This document shows, in pieces, positions 25,313-34,262 of a DNA stretch of 64,000 nucleotides (positions within the stretch are counted from its first letter, which is position 1; each line of letters opens with the position of its first letter). A program made the translations under genes and the position numbers. This DNA is from Polycladospora coralii (lineage in GTDB: Bacteria > Bacillota > Bacilli > Thermoactinomycetales > Thermoactinomycetaceae): contig NZ_JACXAG020000001.1 of the NCBI RefSeq assembly GCF_014773435.2, positions 248,001-312,000 on the forward strand, read 5' to 3'. The notes below the pieces were generated by a model, which had not been told where the DNA came from, did no database searches, and worked only from the letters and a program-made list of their open reading frames with translations.

Positions 25313-27065
25313 TCGCTCCGCCTCCTTCCATAACAACCGACTCTAATTGTTGTTGATCATAAGTCATTCTATACCAACCTTTTTGTTCCATCAATTCACG
25401 ATGTGATCCTTGTTCGATGACTTTTCCATCATTTAATACGATGATGTTTGTCGCTTGTTCAACTGCACTTAATCGATGAGCTGAAATCATTGTTGTCTTC
25501 CCGGCACGTTCCTTCCGTAGCGCATCTAATATACTATGCTCAGTTTTGGCATCTACGGCGGATAAAGAATCATCCAAAATTAAAATCTCTGGATTTAATA
25601 GTAAAGCCCGTGCAATCGATATCCGTTGCTTTTGACCACCTGACAGCGTTACACCACGTTCTCCAACAATCGTTTCATAACCACTTTCAAACGACAAAAT
25701 ATCTTCATGAATACAGGCCAGTTTCGCGACCCGGTCAATCTCAGCTTGCGTCGCATCTGGCTTTCCAAAAGCAATATTTTCTGCTACAGTAGTCGAAAAT
25801 AAGAAATGATCTTGTGGAACATACCCAATCGCTTTGCGTAAGCTTTCTAATCGAAAAGATTGAATTGATTTCCCACCGATTAAAATTTCTTTCTCTGCTA
25901 CATCAAATTCACGTAACAATAAGCGTAGCAGTGTTGATTTCCCGCTCCCTGTTTTACCGACAATACCTAATGTTTCACCGCGTTTTAGTTTGAAATCAAC
26001 GTGAGAGAGTACAGGTACATTTCCCTTCGGATAAACATATTTTTCGATCTGATAAACAAGGTCTCCACTCGGTACTTCATCTCGCGCTCCAGACTGATCC
26101 GCAATATCCGGCTTAGTTTGAAGTAATGAATTGACACGATCATAAGAAGCACGCCCGCGCTCTACAATGTTAAAAAGCCATCCAAATGCAAGTAGCGGCC
26201 AAATGAGGAACCCGAGATACATCGTAAATTGAATTAATTCACCAATGGTTAAAGTACCATTTATAATCCCGTATGAACCATATGCGAGCGTAAAAAAGTA
26301 AGAAAGCCCTACGACCATTGTAATCACAGGGTCAAACATAGAATCTACCCGTGCTACCGCTATATTTTTATCGACTACATCATCTAGTAAATGATCAAAA
26401 TCTTTTTTCTCAGCATCTTCCTGTCCAAACGCTTTAATCACACGAACACCAGAAATATTTTCTTGTACTTTATCGTTGGTATCAGAAAAAGCAGCTTGCG
26501 CCTTGTGAAATCGTTTATGTAAAACGGTACCGAGTTTACTGGTTGCATAAGCCATAAAGGGCATCGGGATTAAAGCTACTAACGTTAGTTTCCAATCCAC
26601 TAAAATTACCATGGCAATAATTACAACACTACCTTTAATAATGGAGTCAGCAAGTGTAAGCACGCCTTCTCCTGCGGTCATCTCAATGGCACGAATATCG
26701 TTAGTCGCATGAGCCATCAAGTCTCCTGTACGCTTTTTATGAAAAAATTGTGGTGACATGCTAGAAAATTGCTGATAGAGACGATTGCGCAACAGTCGCC
26801 CTAAGCGATTGGCCGCTCCAAACAGCATCACGCGCCATATATAGCCCAAAAAGTAAGTTGTTATTCCAATGCCTAAAGCGATCACTGACCACATCATTAA
26901 CACTTCTCGTGTTAATGTGCCTGCTTTGATCCCGTCTGCGATGATACGTACCGCATACGGTAAGATTACTTGCAAGCAACCAATCAACAAAAGAATGAAG
27001 ATACCTACAAAATAACTCTTTTTTTCTGATTTAAAAAACCACATCAAGTCCTTGAGAACACTCAA
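25302..27065 (-). CDS. Heterodimeric ABC multidrug exporter, subunit 1 (degenerate ATP site)
   Basis: A 587-residue half-transporter with six membrane helices followed by an ATPase domain: Walker A GKTGSGKSTLLRLL, signature LSGGQKQRISIARALL, Walker B ILILDDSLSAVDAKTE and SAHRLSAV. The catalytic glutamate after Walker B is Asp (LDDS), the mark of the BmrC/YheI-like partner whose own site cannot hydrolyse ATP efficiently. TTG start behind GAGGTGAAG. First gene of the pair; it follows the bce module and adds a drug or peptide export function to this neighbourhood. Confidence 0.91.
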   Translation of the reverse strand: MSVLKDLMWFFKSEKKSYFVGIFILLLIGCLQVILPYAVRIIADGIKAGTLTREVLMMWSVIALGIGITTYFLGYIWRVMLFGAANRLGRLLRNRLYQQFSSMSPQFFHKKRTGDLMAHATNDIRAIEMTAGEGVLTLADSIIKGSVVIIAMVILVDWKLTLVALIPMPFMAYATSKLGTVLHKRFHKAQAAFSDTNDKVQENISGVRVIKAFGQEDAEKKDFDHLLDDVVDKNIAVARVDSMFDPVITMVVGLSYFFTLAYGSYGIINGTLTIGELIQFTMYLGFLIWPLLAFGWLFNIVERGRASYDRVNSLLQTKPDIADQSGARDEVPSGDLVYQIEKYVYPKGNVPVLSHVDFKLKRGETLGIVGKTGSGKSTLLRLLLREFDVAEKEILIGGKSIQSFRLESLRKAIGYVPQDHFLFSTTVAENIAFGKPDATQAEIDRVAKLACIHEDILSFESGYETIVGERGVTLSGGQKQRISIARALLLNPEILILDDSLSAVDAKTEHSILDALRKERAGKTTMISAHRLSAVEQATNIIVLNDGKVIEQGSHRELMEQKGWYRMTYDQQQLESVVMEGGGAIGN

Positions 27066-27280
27066 TTTTTCTTCACCTCTTCTGTGAACTTCACTTATAC
27101 ATTAAGATAGGGTCACGCTTCCACTCACCACCCCTCTAAAGGAACATTCTTATTTCGAAGTCCCTCATCCACTCTCCTTGATGTTCAAAATATGTAGTAT
27201 ATAGCGCATTTTATCACAAATAACATATCATATTTCCAGTTAAATTTTCAAGAACAGACGTTCCAGTATGATGCCATAAA

Positions 27281-27305
27281 AAATCGAGACAAATTGTCTC
27301 GATTT
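27281..27305 (-). terminator. Terminator of the 46-residue gene
   Basis: Perfect 10-bp stem AAATCGAGAC/GTCTCGATTT, 5-nt loop, followed on the minus strand by a T-run (CGATTTTTTATGG). It starts 3 bp after the stop codon. Confidence 0.88.
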
Positions 27306-27307
27306 GG

Positions 27308-27448
27308 CTATGTGGAAGGACGATTGGTAGCATCTATTTTTTGATTTCCATAGGCCGCATTTTGGTTACGTTCACGCTCCTGAACTTGTTGTTCATAGCG
27401 TTCAGCTTCTTGCAATTTCTGTTCAGGGCTATCTCCCTTTTTGCTCAT
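27308..27448 (-). CDS. Small charged hypothetical protein (46 aa)
   Basis: ATG 27448 lies 8 bases after GGAGGG, giving MSKKGDSPEQKLQEAERYEQ...; a longer frame from 27550 overlaps the typA promoter region and lacks a site. The product is a short, highly charged helix (QQVQERERNQNAAYGNQK) with no cysteines or membrane part. It resembles the small heat-stable or spore-associated proteins of Bacillales in composition only. It has its own terminator. Divergent from typA. Confidence 0.65.
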   Translation of the reverse strand: MSKKGDSPEQKLQEAERYEQQVQERERNQNAAYGNQKIDATNRPST

Positions 27449-27561
27449 TTTTCTCCCTCCTTTCCTTATCAGTATGTGGAACTTTTCGTTTCCTATGTAA
27501 AAGAACTGTATATTCGTCTCGTTATGTGGTACGATTTCGAATGGATTCATTTTTCATAAAC

Positions 27562-27596
27562 GGAGGAGGTAGGGAATTTTTAATTCCCTAATCAAC
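27562..27596 (+). promoter_or_regulatory. typA translation start region with spacer hairpin
   Basis: GGAGGAGGT (27562-27570) is 26 bases from the ATG, far too long. In between is a perfect 8-bp hairpin, AGGGAATT-TTT-AATTCCCT (27571-27589). If it folds, the remaining AATCAAC spacer gives a normal 7-nt distance. Confidence 0.7.
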
Positions 27597-29426
27597 ATGA
27601 ATAAACCTAATAACATTCGAAATATCGCGATTATCGCACACGTCGATCATGGTAAAACCACACTTGTTGATGCCATGCTAAAGCAGAGTAAGATTTTTCG
27701 TGAGAATCAACAAGTAGATGTACGCGTGATGGATTCCAATGATCTAGAACGTGAACGTGGCATTACCATCTTATCTAAAAATACTTCAATTGATTATAAA
27801 GACACCAAAATTAACATTGTCGATACACCAGGACATGCTGACTTTGGTGGTGAAGTAGAACGTGTAATGAACATGGTGGATGGTGTTTTGCTACTTGTCG
27901 ATGCGGTAGAAGGCCCTATGCCCCAAACCAAATTTGTGTTACGTAAAGCTTTAGAGCGTGGGTTAAAAGCAATTGTCGTTGTGAATAAAATCGATCGCCC
28001 TAACGCTCGACCTGATTATGTCATCGATCAAACCTTTGATCTATTTGTTGATTTAGGTGCGAGCGATGAACAGTGTGAATTTCCAGTCGTATTTGCTAGT
28101 GCGCTTTCTGGTACATCAGGAAAAGATCCCCAAAATTTAACCGACACGATGGAACCATTATTTGAAGAGATTCTAACCCAGCTACCTTCACCCGAGGTCG
28201 ATTTAGATGGACCCTTACAAATGCAAGCCACTTTACTTGGGTTTGATGAATACAAAGGGCAAATTGCCATCGGTCGTCTTAATCGTGGTACCATTTATCG
28301 GAATCAATCTGTTGCCTTAATCGACGCCAACAGCAATAAGAAGAATGTGCGTGTAGGCCAAGTGTTTACACACAAAGGTTTAGGACGCCTCGAAGTAGAA
28401 TCTGCCCATGCTGGCGATATTATTGCCTTAACAGGAATTGGTGAAGTGGGCATTGGAGATTCCATCTGTGATCCTGAACATATTGATCCACTGCCTCCGA
28501 TTCAAGTAGAAGAACCTACCTTAAGAATGACGATTGGTGTAAATACAAGTCCATTTGCAGGACGTGATGGTGACTACTTAACCTCACGTAAAATTAGAGA
28601 ACGTCTCATGCGTGAATCAGAAAGAGATGTAGCCCTAAAAGTAGCGGATACAGATTCAGCAGATAACTTCATGGTTTCCGGTCGTGGTGAACTTCACCTT
28701 GGAATCTTAATTGAGAATATGCGTCGTGAAGGCTACGAATTCCAAGTGAGTAAACCTGAAGTAATTTTAAAAGAGATTAATGGTGTTAAACATGAGCCAA
28801 TCGAGACCGTGGAAATTGAAGTAGGAAGTGACCATCAAGGAGCAGTCGTTGAACTATTGGGACAGCGAAAAGGCCAAATGAAAAATATGGCCGTTCTAGA
28901 AAATGGCAATATCCATTTCTCCTATCAGGTACCTTCTCGCGGTTTGCTTGGATTTCGCCAGCAACTTCTAACTGAAACACGTGGAGAAGCCACCATGAAC
29001 AGCTTAATCGCTGGCTATGAGCCTTTTGCTGGTGAAATTGAAACACGTGGTTATGGTTCACTTATTGCTTGGGAAGATGGGATGGCTACAGCTTACGCTC
29101 TTCACTCGGCTCAAGAACGTGGCCAATTATTTATTTCACCTGGTATCGATGTATACGAAGGAATGGTCGTAGGTCAACACATTCGTGACACAGATCTTGA
29201 AGTAAACGTATGTAAAAAGAAACAAAAAACAAACATCCGTAGTGCAACAGCAGATGACGCTTTACGTCTCGACACACCGAAACAGATGAGTATTGATGAA
29301 GCAATCGAATATCTAAAAGATGATGAACTGCTTGAAGTAACACCAGAAACATTCCGCTTGCGCAAAAAATATTTAGCCAAAAATGTGCGTGATCGGCACA
29401 ATAAACATAAAAACTATCAAAAGTAA
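27597..29426 (+). CDS. typA: Translational GTPase TypA/BipA
   Basis: A 609-residue ribosome-associated GTPase of the EF-G family. G1 [11 protein letters not shown]2 RGITI, G3 [10 protein letters not shown]4 NKIDR; then domain II, EF-G-like domains III and V, and the TypA-specific C-terminal domain ([12 protein letters not shown]..., [13 protein letters not shown]). It helps 50S assembly and growth under cold or stress. ATG 27597 agrees with the conserved N-terminus ([14 protein letters not shown]). Initiation probably depends on the hairpin between the ribosome binding site and the start. A tandem terminator follows. Confidence 0.97.
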   Translation: MNKPNNIRNIAIIAHVDHGKTTLVDAMLKQSKIFRENQQVDVRVMDSNDLERERGITILSKNTSIDYKDTKINIVDTPGHADFGGEVERVMNMVDGVLLLVDAVEGPMPQTKFVLRKALERGLKAIVVVNKIDRPNARPDYVIDQTFDLFVDLGASDEQCEFPVVFASALSGTSGKDPQNLTDTMEPLFEEILTQLPSPEVDLDGPLQMQATLLGFDEYKGQIAIGRLNRGTIYRNQSVALIDANSNKKNVRVGQVFTHKGLGRLEVESAHAGDIIALTGIGEVGIGDSICDPEHIDPLPPIQVEEPTLRMTIGVNTSPFAGRDGDYLTSRKIRERLMRESERDVALKVADTDSADNFMVSGRGELHLGILIENMRREGYEFQVSKPEVILKEINGVKHEPIETVEIEVGSDHQGAVVELLGQRKGQMKNMAVLENGNIHFSYQVPSRGLLGFRQQLLTETRGEATMNSLIAGYEPFAGEIETRGYGSLIAWEDGMATAYALHSAQERGQLFISPGIDVYEGMVVGQHIRDTDLEVNVCKKKQKTNIRSATADDALRLDTPKQMSIDEAIEYLKDDELLEVTPETFRLRKKYLAKNVRDRHNKHKNYQK

Positions 29427-29438
29427 TCACATTTCCGT

Positions 29439-29510
29439 AAAGCAATCAGATAGAGTGGATACTCTATCTGATTGCTTTCTACCTCTCCCCAGAGAGGTCT
29501 TTTTATTTTT
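29439..29510 (+). terminator. Tandem terminators after typA
   Basis: First hairpin: perfect 17-bp stem 29439-29455/29462-29478 with a 6-nt loop. Second: ACCTCT/AGAGGT (29481-29498) followed by CTTTTTATTTTT. The pair gives a very strong stop. Confidence 0.92.
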
Positions 29511-29644
29511 ATAATAGTTAATTAGTATGATTTAATTTATTGTTCTGTTTTATTATACTATACTTAAATCTATCTATAGGGATCGCGTACATTTTCATTT
29601 ATCCCGTTTCTCTATCTTTTTTAATTTCATCCTGTCATCTTAGT

Positions 29645-29704
29645 CCCATTGGTTCGCACTGCTACTACTTAAGAAAAAACTTCAACGCGAACCACCGGAA
29701 TGGG
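29645..29704 (+). repeat. Long hairpin in the leader of the PAL-like gene
   Basis: CCCATTGGTTCGC (29645-29657) pairs with GCGAACC (29687-29693) and AATGGG (29699-29704), a 13-bp stem with a 5-nt bulge (ACCGG) and a 29-nt loop. It ends 8 bases before the ribosome binding site GGAGG, so it could regulate initiation. Confidence 0.6.
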
Positions 29705-29729
29705 TGAAAAAAGGAGGTAAAAATCGAAC

Positions 29730-30818
29730 GTGTTTAGGAAAAAGCAACTGTGGATTGTCATGATTGGATTGATGTTATTCGCAATTTTAATCCTTGTTGA
29801 CATCGGAACCAAAGAGATTATTTATAAAGATCCACCACAAGTTATTGCCCAATCTCCCCATTATAAAGCGGAAGTCATTTGGCCTTTGACAATGAAAGAT
29901 AAAGAAATTGCTGGGGAGGCAAGTGGTGTAGCAATTGCTGCTTCAGGAAACCTATACTATTTGCATCGCGGGTCTTCTTCGTATGGTGGTGACAAACGGA
30001 TTACAGAGCCAACAATCATCGAAATTGATCCACAAACAAAAGAAGTGAAAAAGAGATGGGGAGAAAATCTTTTTGTTTCTCCACATGGGTTAGAAATTGA
30101 TCCATATGGACAGATCTATGTAACAGATACTATATTAAACCAAGTTTTTAAATTTTCACCGGAAGGAGCGTTACTGCAGACTTTCGGGGAGGAATATCCG
30201 TTCTATTTAGAATGGACCCTTCGTATACGCAATTTGATTCCACACTTTCCAACAGGGATCAATGCGGACACGTTTGCAAGACCTACGGATCTTACGGTCG
30301 GTAAAGACGAATCAATTATTGTTAGTGATGGATATCGCAATCACCGGATTGTAAAATTTGACGCAAGCGGAAAACGAGTATGGGAAGTTAATCAATTTGG
30401 TGCAAATGCCGGACAGTTTCACCTTCCTCACAGTATTACCCAAGATAAAGATGGAAATCTTTATGTAGCCGATCGAAATAATGCCCGCATTCAAGTGTTT
30501 ACACCAGATGGATCTTTTCGAGAGAGTTGGAATCAATCAGAGTTAGGTCGCCCTTTTGCTGTAGATGTAGGGTTGGATGAACATATTTATGTAGCAGATG
30601 GTGGTGATGCCCTTTATTCAGAGGGTAATCAAGAACAGAGTCAAATTGTGATTTTAGACCGGAATGGTAAGTTTTTATCTCGCTTTGGAGCATGGGGAAC
30701 ACAAGTGGGTCAAATGAAAATCCCACATGATATTGAGGTAGATCATAGGGGTACGATCTATATCGCAGACTTACAAAACAAACGACTTCAAGCATTTTAT
30801 AAAACAGAACAAAAATAA
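29730..30818 (+). CDS. Membrane-anchored NHL-repeat protein homologous to peptidyl-alpha-hydroxyglycine alpha-amidating lyase (PAL)
   Basis: 362 residues: one N-terminal membrane anchor (about 7-25), then a six-bladed NHL propeller facing outside. It resembles animal PAL block by block: LFVSPHGLEID, VTDTILNQVFKF, RPTDLTV, SDGYRNHRIVKF, FHLPHSI, VADRNNARIQVF, MKIPHDIEV. The three zinc-ligand histidines of PAL are matched by His119, His234 and His333, the active-site tyrosine by Tyr202 and the arginine by Arg80; the disulfide cysteines and one methionine are not. PAL cleaves hydroxyglycine-extended peptides. No hydroxylase partner (PHM) is visible, so the substrate is open. GTG start after GGAGG (12-nt spacer). 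Confidence 0.8.
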   Translation: MFRKKQLWIVMIGLMLFAILILVDIGTKEIIYKDPPQVIAQSPHYKAEVIWPLTMKDKEIAGEASGVAIAASGNLYYLHRGSSSYGGDKRITEPTIIEIDPQTKEVKKRWGENLFVSPHGLEIDPYGQIYVTDTILNQVFKFSPEGALLQTFGEEYPFYLEWTLRIRNLIPHFPTGINADTFARPTDLTVGKDESIIVSDGYRNHRIVKFDASGKRVWEVNQFGANAGQFHLPHSITQDKDGNLYVADRNNARIQVFTPDGSFRESWNQSELGRPFAVDVGLDEHIYVADGGDALYSEGNQEQSQIVILDRNGKFLSRFGAWGTQVGQMKIPHDIEVDHRGTIYIADLQNKRLQAFYKTEQK

Positions 30819-30950
30819 CAAAACCATAAATAATAAATCATCGAACATTGGGTATTCTGGATATCAATAGATTTTTAGATTGGTGTGATATTTATTTTTT
30901 TGAAACAGCGCACAAAAACAATCCAACAATCATTCATTTCATCTTAGCTA

Positions 30951-30986
30951 GAGCCATCTCAATGAGAGTTGGCTCCTTTTTTATTT
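30951..30986 (+). terminator. Terminator between convergent PAL-like and DMT genes
   Basis: GAGCCATCTC-AAT-GAGAGTTGGCTC, with a GAGCCA/TGGCTC outer and TCTC/GAGA inner stem, followed by CTTTTTTATTT. It overlaps the last codons of the convergent gene. Confidence 0.88.
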
Positions 30987-31819
30987 CGCAAAAACATATA
31001 CAAAGATGCCGCAAAGATGATCAAATAACCAGTTATACTATATCGATCAGGTAATTGATCAAAAAAGATAAAACTAAAAATAGATGAATAAATAACTGTT
31101 GCATACATAAAAATGGAAATTTCTTTAGCTGGTGCAAACTTATACGCAGCTGTGATGCCCAGTTGTCCGACAGTAGCAAATGTCCCCGCTAACAGTAAAT
31201 ACACAGTCTGTTTTAAGCTCATAGGTTCATAGAACCAGAAGACAAACGGAAGCAGAATAACCGTGGAAAAAAAGGAAAAATAAAAAACAATTGTATAAAA
31301 ATTCTCTTTATCGCCTAAGAAACGTAAAAACGTATAAGCACCAGCCGCAAAGATTGCTGACAGCACACCTGCTCCATATGGAATCAGATCGACAGAAAAG
31401 GCAGGCTTAATGATAAATAATGTACCTATAAACGCCACTAAAATGGCCACCACTTGAAAGGTACGAGCCCTTTCTTTTAAAAATACCGCAGAGAAAATAA
31501 TTAAGAGAAACGGACTTAATTTGTTCAGCATCTCGGCATCCGATAATACTAAATGATCGATCGCATAAAAATAAAAGATGATTCCCAATGTCCCTAACAC
31601 AGATCGCCAAAATAAAAACTTCTGATTCTCACGCCTACCAAAAAAACGCTTTTTATAATAAAGGATAAAGCCAAACGCTATCAACGCCGTAATCAAATTA
31701 CGAAAAAGCGTCTTTTGAATGGTAGGTAAATCACCTGATAGTTTCACAAAAACAGCCATCAGAGAAAAACCGACGGCTGAGACCAATAAAAGGATAATTC
31801 CCTTTTCTTTGTTTCCCAT
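30959..31819 (-). CDS. EamA/DMT-superfamily permease
   Basis: A 286-residue transporter with ten membrane helices in two EamA repeats (first about 5-135, second about 145-280). Start ATG 31819 behind GAGGGAGT, giving MGNKEKGIILLLVSAVGFS; an upstream ATG at 31867 would add a charged, arginine-rich extension without a site. Typical EamA sequences: FRNLITALIAFGF, SDAEMLNKLSPFLLIIFSAVFLKER, and the GQLGITAAYKFAPAKEISIF motif of the second half. The substrate cannot be told; relatives export metabolites or amino acids. Confidence 0.88.
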   Translation of the reverse strand: MGNKEKGIILLLVSAVGFSLMAVFVKLSGDLPTIQKTLFRNLITALIAFGFILYYKKRFFGRRENQKFLFWRSVLGTLGIIFYFYAIDHLVLSDAEMLNKLSPFLLIIFSAVFLKERARTFQVVAILVAFIGTLFIIKPAFSVDLIPYGAGVLSAIFAAGAYTFLRFLGDKENFYTIVFYFSFFSTVILLPFVFWFYEPMSLKQTVYLLLAGTFATVGQLGITAAYKFAPAKEISIFMYATVIYSSIFSFIFFDQLPDRYSITGYLIIFAASLYMFLRNKKGANSH

Positions 31820-31992
31820 TTTACTCCCTCTATTTCTACCCCGCGCGTAAGGTGAATATCTGCTCAACGAAAAACATTACCTGATATATGAAAAGAAGTC
31901 AAATACGACCGCCTCCCTTACAGATATTCAATTAAGAAATCATTGAATTATGTTATAATCGTATAGGTACAACTCATGATAGGGGCGTTGAC

Positions 31993-32550
31993 ATGTTTAT
32001 TTATTTGGGAATTACTTTTATACTTATGGGTCTATTGTTCATCGATAAAGGATTAAAATATGAGTCGATACGCACATTATTTCTATTGATGGGTGCTTTC
32101 TTTATCCTTTTAGGAACCCTTTTTGTTTTTCTATCACCATTTCTTAAACTGATTCGAGTCATCAAAAGGAGCACCATACTCTTACATAACAAAACCATCC
32201 AAGCACAAGTGACAGGCGTATCCATCGATTATCGGATCAAATTAAAAGGTGCTGGTGAGTGGAACACCAGCACAGGTCAATCTCCATATCGCATACACGC
32301 TAAATGGACCCATCCACATAACAATCGCACCTATACCTTTTACAGCGGTAGCATCTGGACTGACCCTTCATCCTTACTCCCCTCCCATGTAGACGTGAAA
32401 ATCAATCCCCTCAATCCCAACTGGTATCAAATGAATTGCAACTTCTTACATCGATCTGCATTAAAAACACCTTCAGTCGGTGGACTAGGTGGTATATTTC
32501 CATTTTTGATGGCATGGGGGATGCTCATTTATATGTATATCAAAATGTAG
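31993..32550 (+). CDS. DUF3592-like membrane protein
   Basis: A 185-residue protein with two N-terminal helices (about 1-17 and 26-55), a beta-rich outside domain (AQVTGVSIDYRIK...IHAKWTHPHNNRTYTFYSGSIW, then VDVKINPLNPNWYQMN) and a C-terminal helix. The layout and the phrase V.V.INP.NP..Y match DUF3592-type proteins, whose role is unknown. GGGGCG lies ahead of the ATG. It is convergent with the nucleotidyltransferase operon and shares its terminator. Confidence 0.65.
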   Translation: MFIYLGITFILMGLLFIDKGLKYESIRTLFLLMGAFFILLGTLFVFLSPFLKLIRVIKRSTILLHNKTIQAQVTGVSIDYRIKLKGAGEWNTSTGQSPYRIHAKWTHPHNNRTYTFYSGSIWTDPSSLLPSHVDVKINPLNPNWYQMNCNFLHRSALKTPSVGGLGGIFPFLMAWGMLIYMYIKM

Positions 32551-32555
32551 GGAGG

Positions 32556-32597
32556 AAACGGTCAAGTTATCGTATGACTTATGACTTGACCGTTTTT
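32556..32597. terminator. Bidirectional terminator
   Basis: Perfect 12-bp stem AAACGGTCAAGT (32556-32567) with 32584-32595, then TTTTT on the + strand. It overlaps the end of the convergent nucleotidyltransferase gene. Confidence 0.85.
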
Positions 32598-33487
32598 AGT
32601 CCAGGCTCTGGAAGGTGATCAAAGGCATACTGATTAATCCCCTTACGATCCATCAGCTGACGTAACTCAGTAACTAGTTGCGTGAAATAATCTTTATGAT
32701 TTTGCTCGCCCGCATATTTGTTAAAGAAATAATCTCCAGTTACCGCATCATACAAGCCCTGTAAATCACCTACTAGAACTTTCTTAATATCTGCTGGTGT
32801 AATCGATTCATCTATACTACATTCATCTACTAACATTTGTAGTGTCTCTACTCTCGCATCATCATCATATGAAGAGTGAGATAGTAAATATTTAAGATCA
32901 TATAGATCTTTTAATCTCGGTCTTACAATGGTTTGATGAAGTTTCCAAGCCACTTGAATAGAAAGCGGTACAGCATATGGCACAATGAATTTTTCACCAA
33001 AAACAGGCTGATACGTGAGTGAAGACGGTTGAAATCCTAAATCGATATTAAAGGAAATATCCACATGCAAGTCTTCATATTCATCTTCCTCACCTTTCTC
33101 ATGTTCCTCAGCTTTGAAGAAATACCCTAGATCAGTATTAATTGTTGGAAAATCCTCCGCCATAGCGTAGTCTATTCTTCTCCAAAACGCATTTTTACGA
33201 AAATTTTCAAACCCAATTCCATCACCTAGATCAAGCTCGGTCACTTGGCTCATCCAGTTCGTAAAGATTTCATGTGCTTGCTCTTCATCTTTGATTCTAC
33301 CCACATATAAAAAATCAATATCTTCAACGAAACGCGTACTCGGATCTGCTAAATATTGCCGTGTTAATAAACTTCCCTTTAACATAAATGGCATCTTTAC
33401 AATGGCAATTCTGCGCAACAGTGCTTCTAATCCAACTAGTTCCTTCTCTTCATAGGTCATTTTGTTAATGGTCGCTTCATTTAACAT
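32579..33487 (-). CDS. AbiEii/AbiGii-type nucleotidyltransferase
   Basis: A 302-residue protein of the polymerase-beta nucleotidyltransferase superfamily. GS motif in MLKGSLLTRQYL (38-46), catalytic acidic pair VEDIDFLY (Asp56, Asp58), and third acid in HVDISF (Asp143). The downstream helix block VPLSIQVAWKLHQTIVRPRLKDLYDLKYLL is the AbiEii signature. AbiEii-type toxins transfer nucleotides, in MenT to tRNA ends. The gene follows a 194-residue partner by 25 bp on the same strand, where AbiE would have an AbiEi winged-helix antitoxin. Start behind AGGGAG. Confidence 0.82.
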   Translation of the reverse strand: MLNEATINKMTYEEKELVGLEALLRRIAIVKMPFMLKGSLLTRQYLADPSTRFVEDIDFLYVGRIKDEEQAHEIFTNWMSQVTELDLGDGIGFENFRKNAFWRRIDYAMAEDFPTINTDLGYFFKAEEHEKGEEDEYEDLHVDISFNIDLGFQPSSLTYQPVFGEKFIVPYAVPLSIQVAWKLHQTIVRPRLKDLYDLKYLLSHSSYDDDARVETLQMLVDECSIDESITPADIKKVLVGDLQGLYDAVTGDYFFNKYAGEQNHKDYFTQLVTELRQLMDRKGINQYAFDHLPEPGLKTVKS

Positions 33488-33512
33488 GATGATCGCTCCC
33501 TATTCTACTATA

Positions 33513-34097
33513 TTAAGTCACCCAGCCACGATCTAATTCTACACGACTATCATAGATACACAGTTCATGTTGTTGTTTTATAATATCGATATGATTAACC
33601 TGCAATATAGCATGTATGTCTTGCACACGGGCATAAAATTTCGGTTTACTTGTATATTCTCTAACCGTTATAAATCTCACTTTACCATTGGCATTTAATG
33701 AATTTCTGGAAAGATGCCCTCCTAATCCTTCACATAATTTTTTTACCCTTTCCACATCTTCGACTTCAATTTTCCCGTGCCATTCAAAATACGGTTTGAA
33801 AAGTTGTTGTGGCGGTTGATTGAAGTAGTGCTCTTCATGTGGAGAAGTTTCAATCTTCTTTCGCATCATTTTGTACCCTTTTTCTTCGAATAAAGTAATC
33901 ATTTTATCGATTTCTTGATTTGCTCTAGGAAAATCGACATCACGAATCACACCCGTACACATCGGTTGGCTGATATAATTTCCTTTATCTAATACAATCA
34001 GTAATGGCTTTACTGAAAGAGATTTACAAAAATCTACAAAAGCTTGTCTATCTGTTTCTTCAATGTCTTGAACAGTAAGATGATATTCAAACTCCAT
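33513..34097 (-). CDS. Tandem-domain hypothetical partner of the nucleotidyltransferase
   Basis: A 194-residue soluble protein made of two similar halves (about 1-92 and 104-190). Each begins with a beta strand (FEYHLTVQDIEE; YFEWHGKIEVED), a helix containing a C-L-G/S core (FVDFCKSLSVKP; VKKLCEGLGGHL), then strand-rich sequence ending in a helix. The motif EWHGKIEV..V.R...LC..LGGHLSRN is distinctive. No DNA-binding winged helix is visible. It is the first gene of a two-gene unit with the nucleotidyltransferase, behind AGGAGG. It may be an antitoxin or a substrate adaptor (inference). Confidence 0.65.
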   Translation of the reverse strand: MEFEYHLTVQDIEETDRQAFVDFCKSLSVKPLLIVLDKGNYISQPMCTGVIRDVDFPRANQEIDKMITLFEEKGYKMMRKKIETSPHEEHYFNQPPQQLFKPYFEWHGKIEVEDVERVKKLCEGLGGHLSRNSLNANGKVRFITVREYTSKPKFYARVQDIHAILQVNHIDIIKQQHELCIYDSRVELDRGWVT

Positions 34098-34262
34098 TTT
34101 CTACCTCCTCATCTCAAAATTAACATTAGCATACTATTTTTAATCTTGAATAGCTTTTTTGTCATAAATGATGTCTCTCCTTACTATAAACTACATATCA
34201 GGCATGAAATCACCCTTGCTTAGAATATATTGAATCATCTATAGGAATGGGGCGGATGAGGC

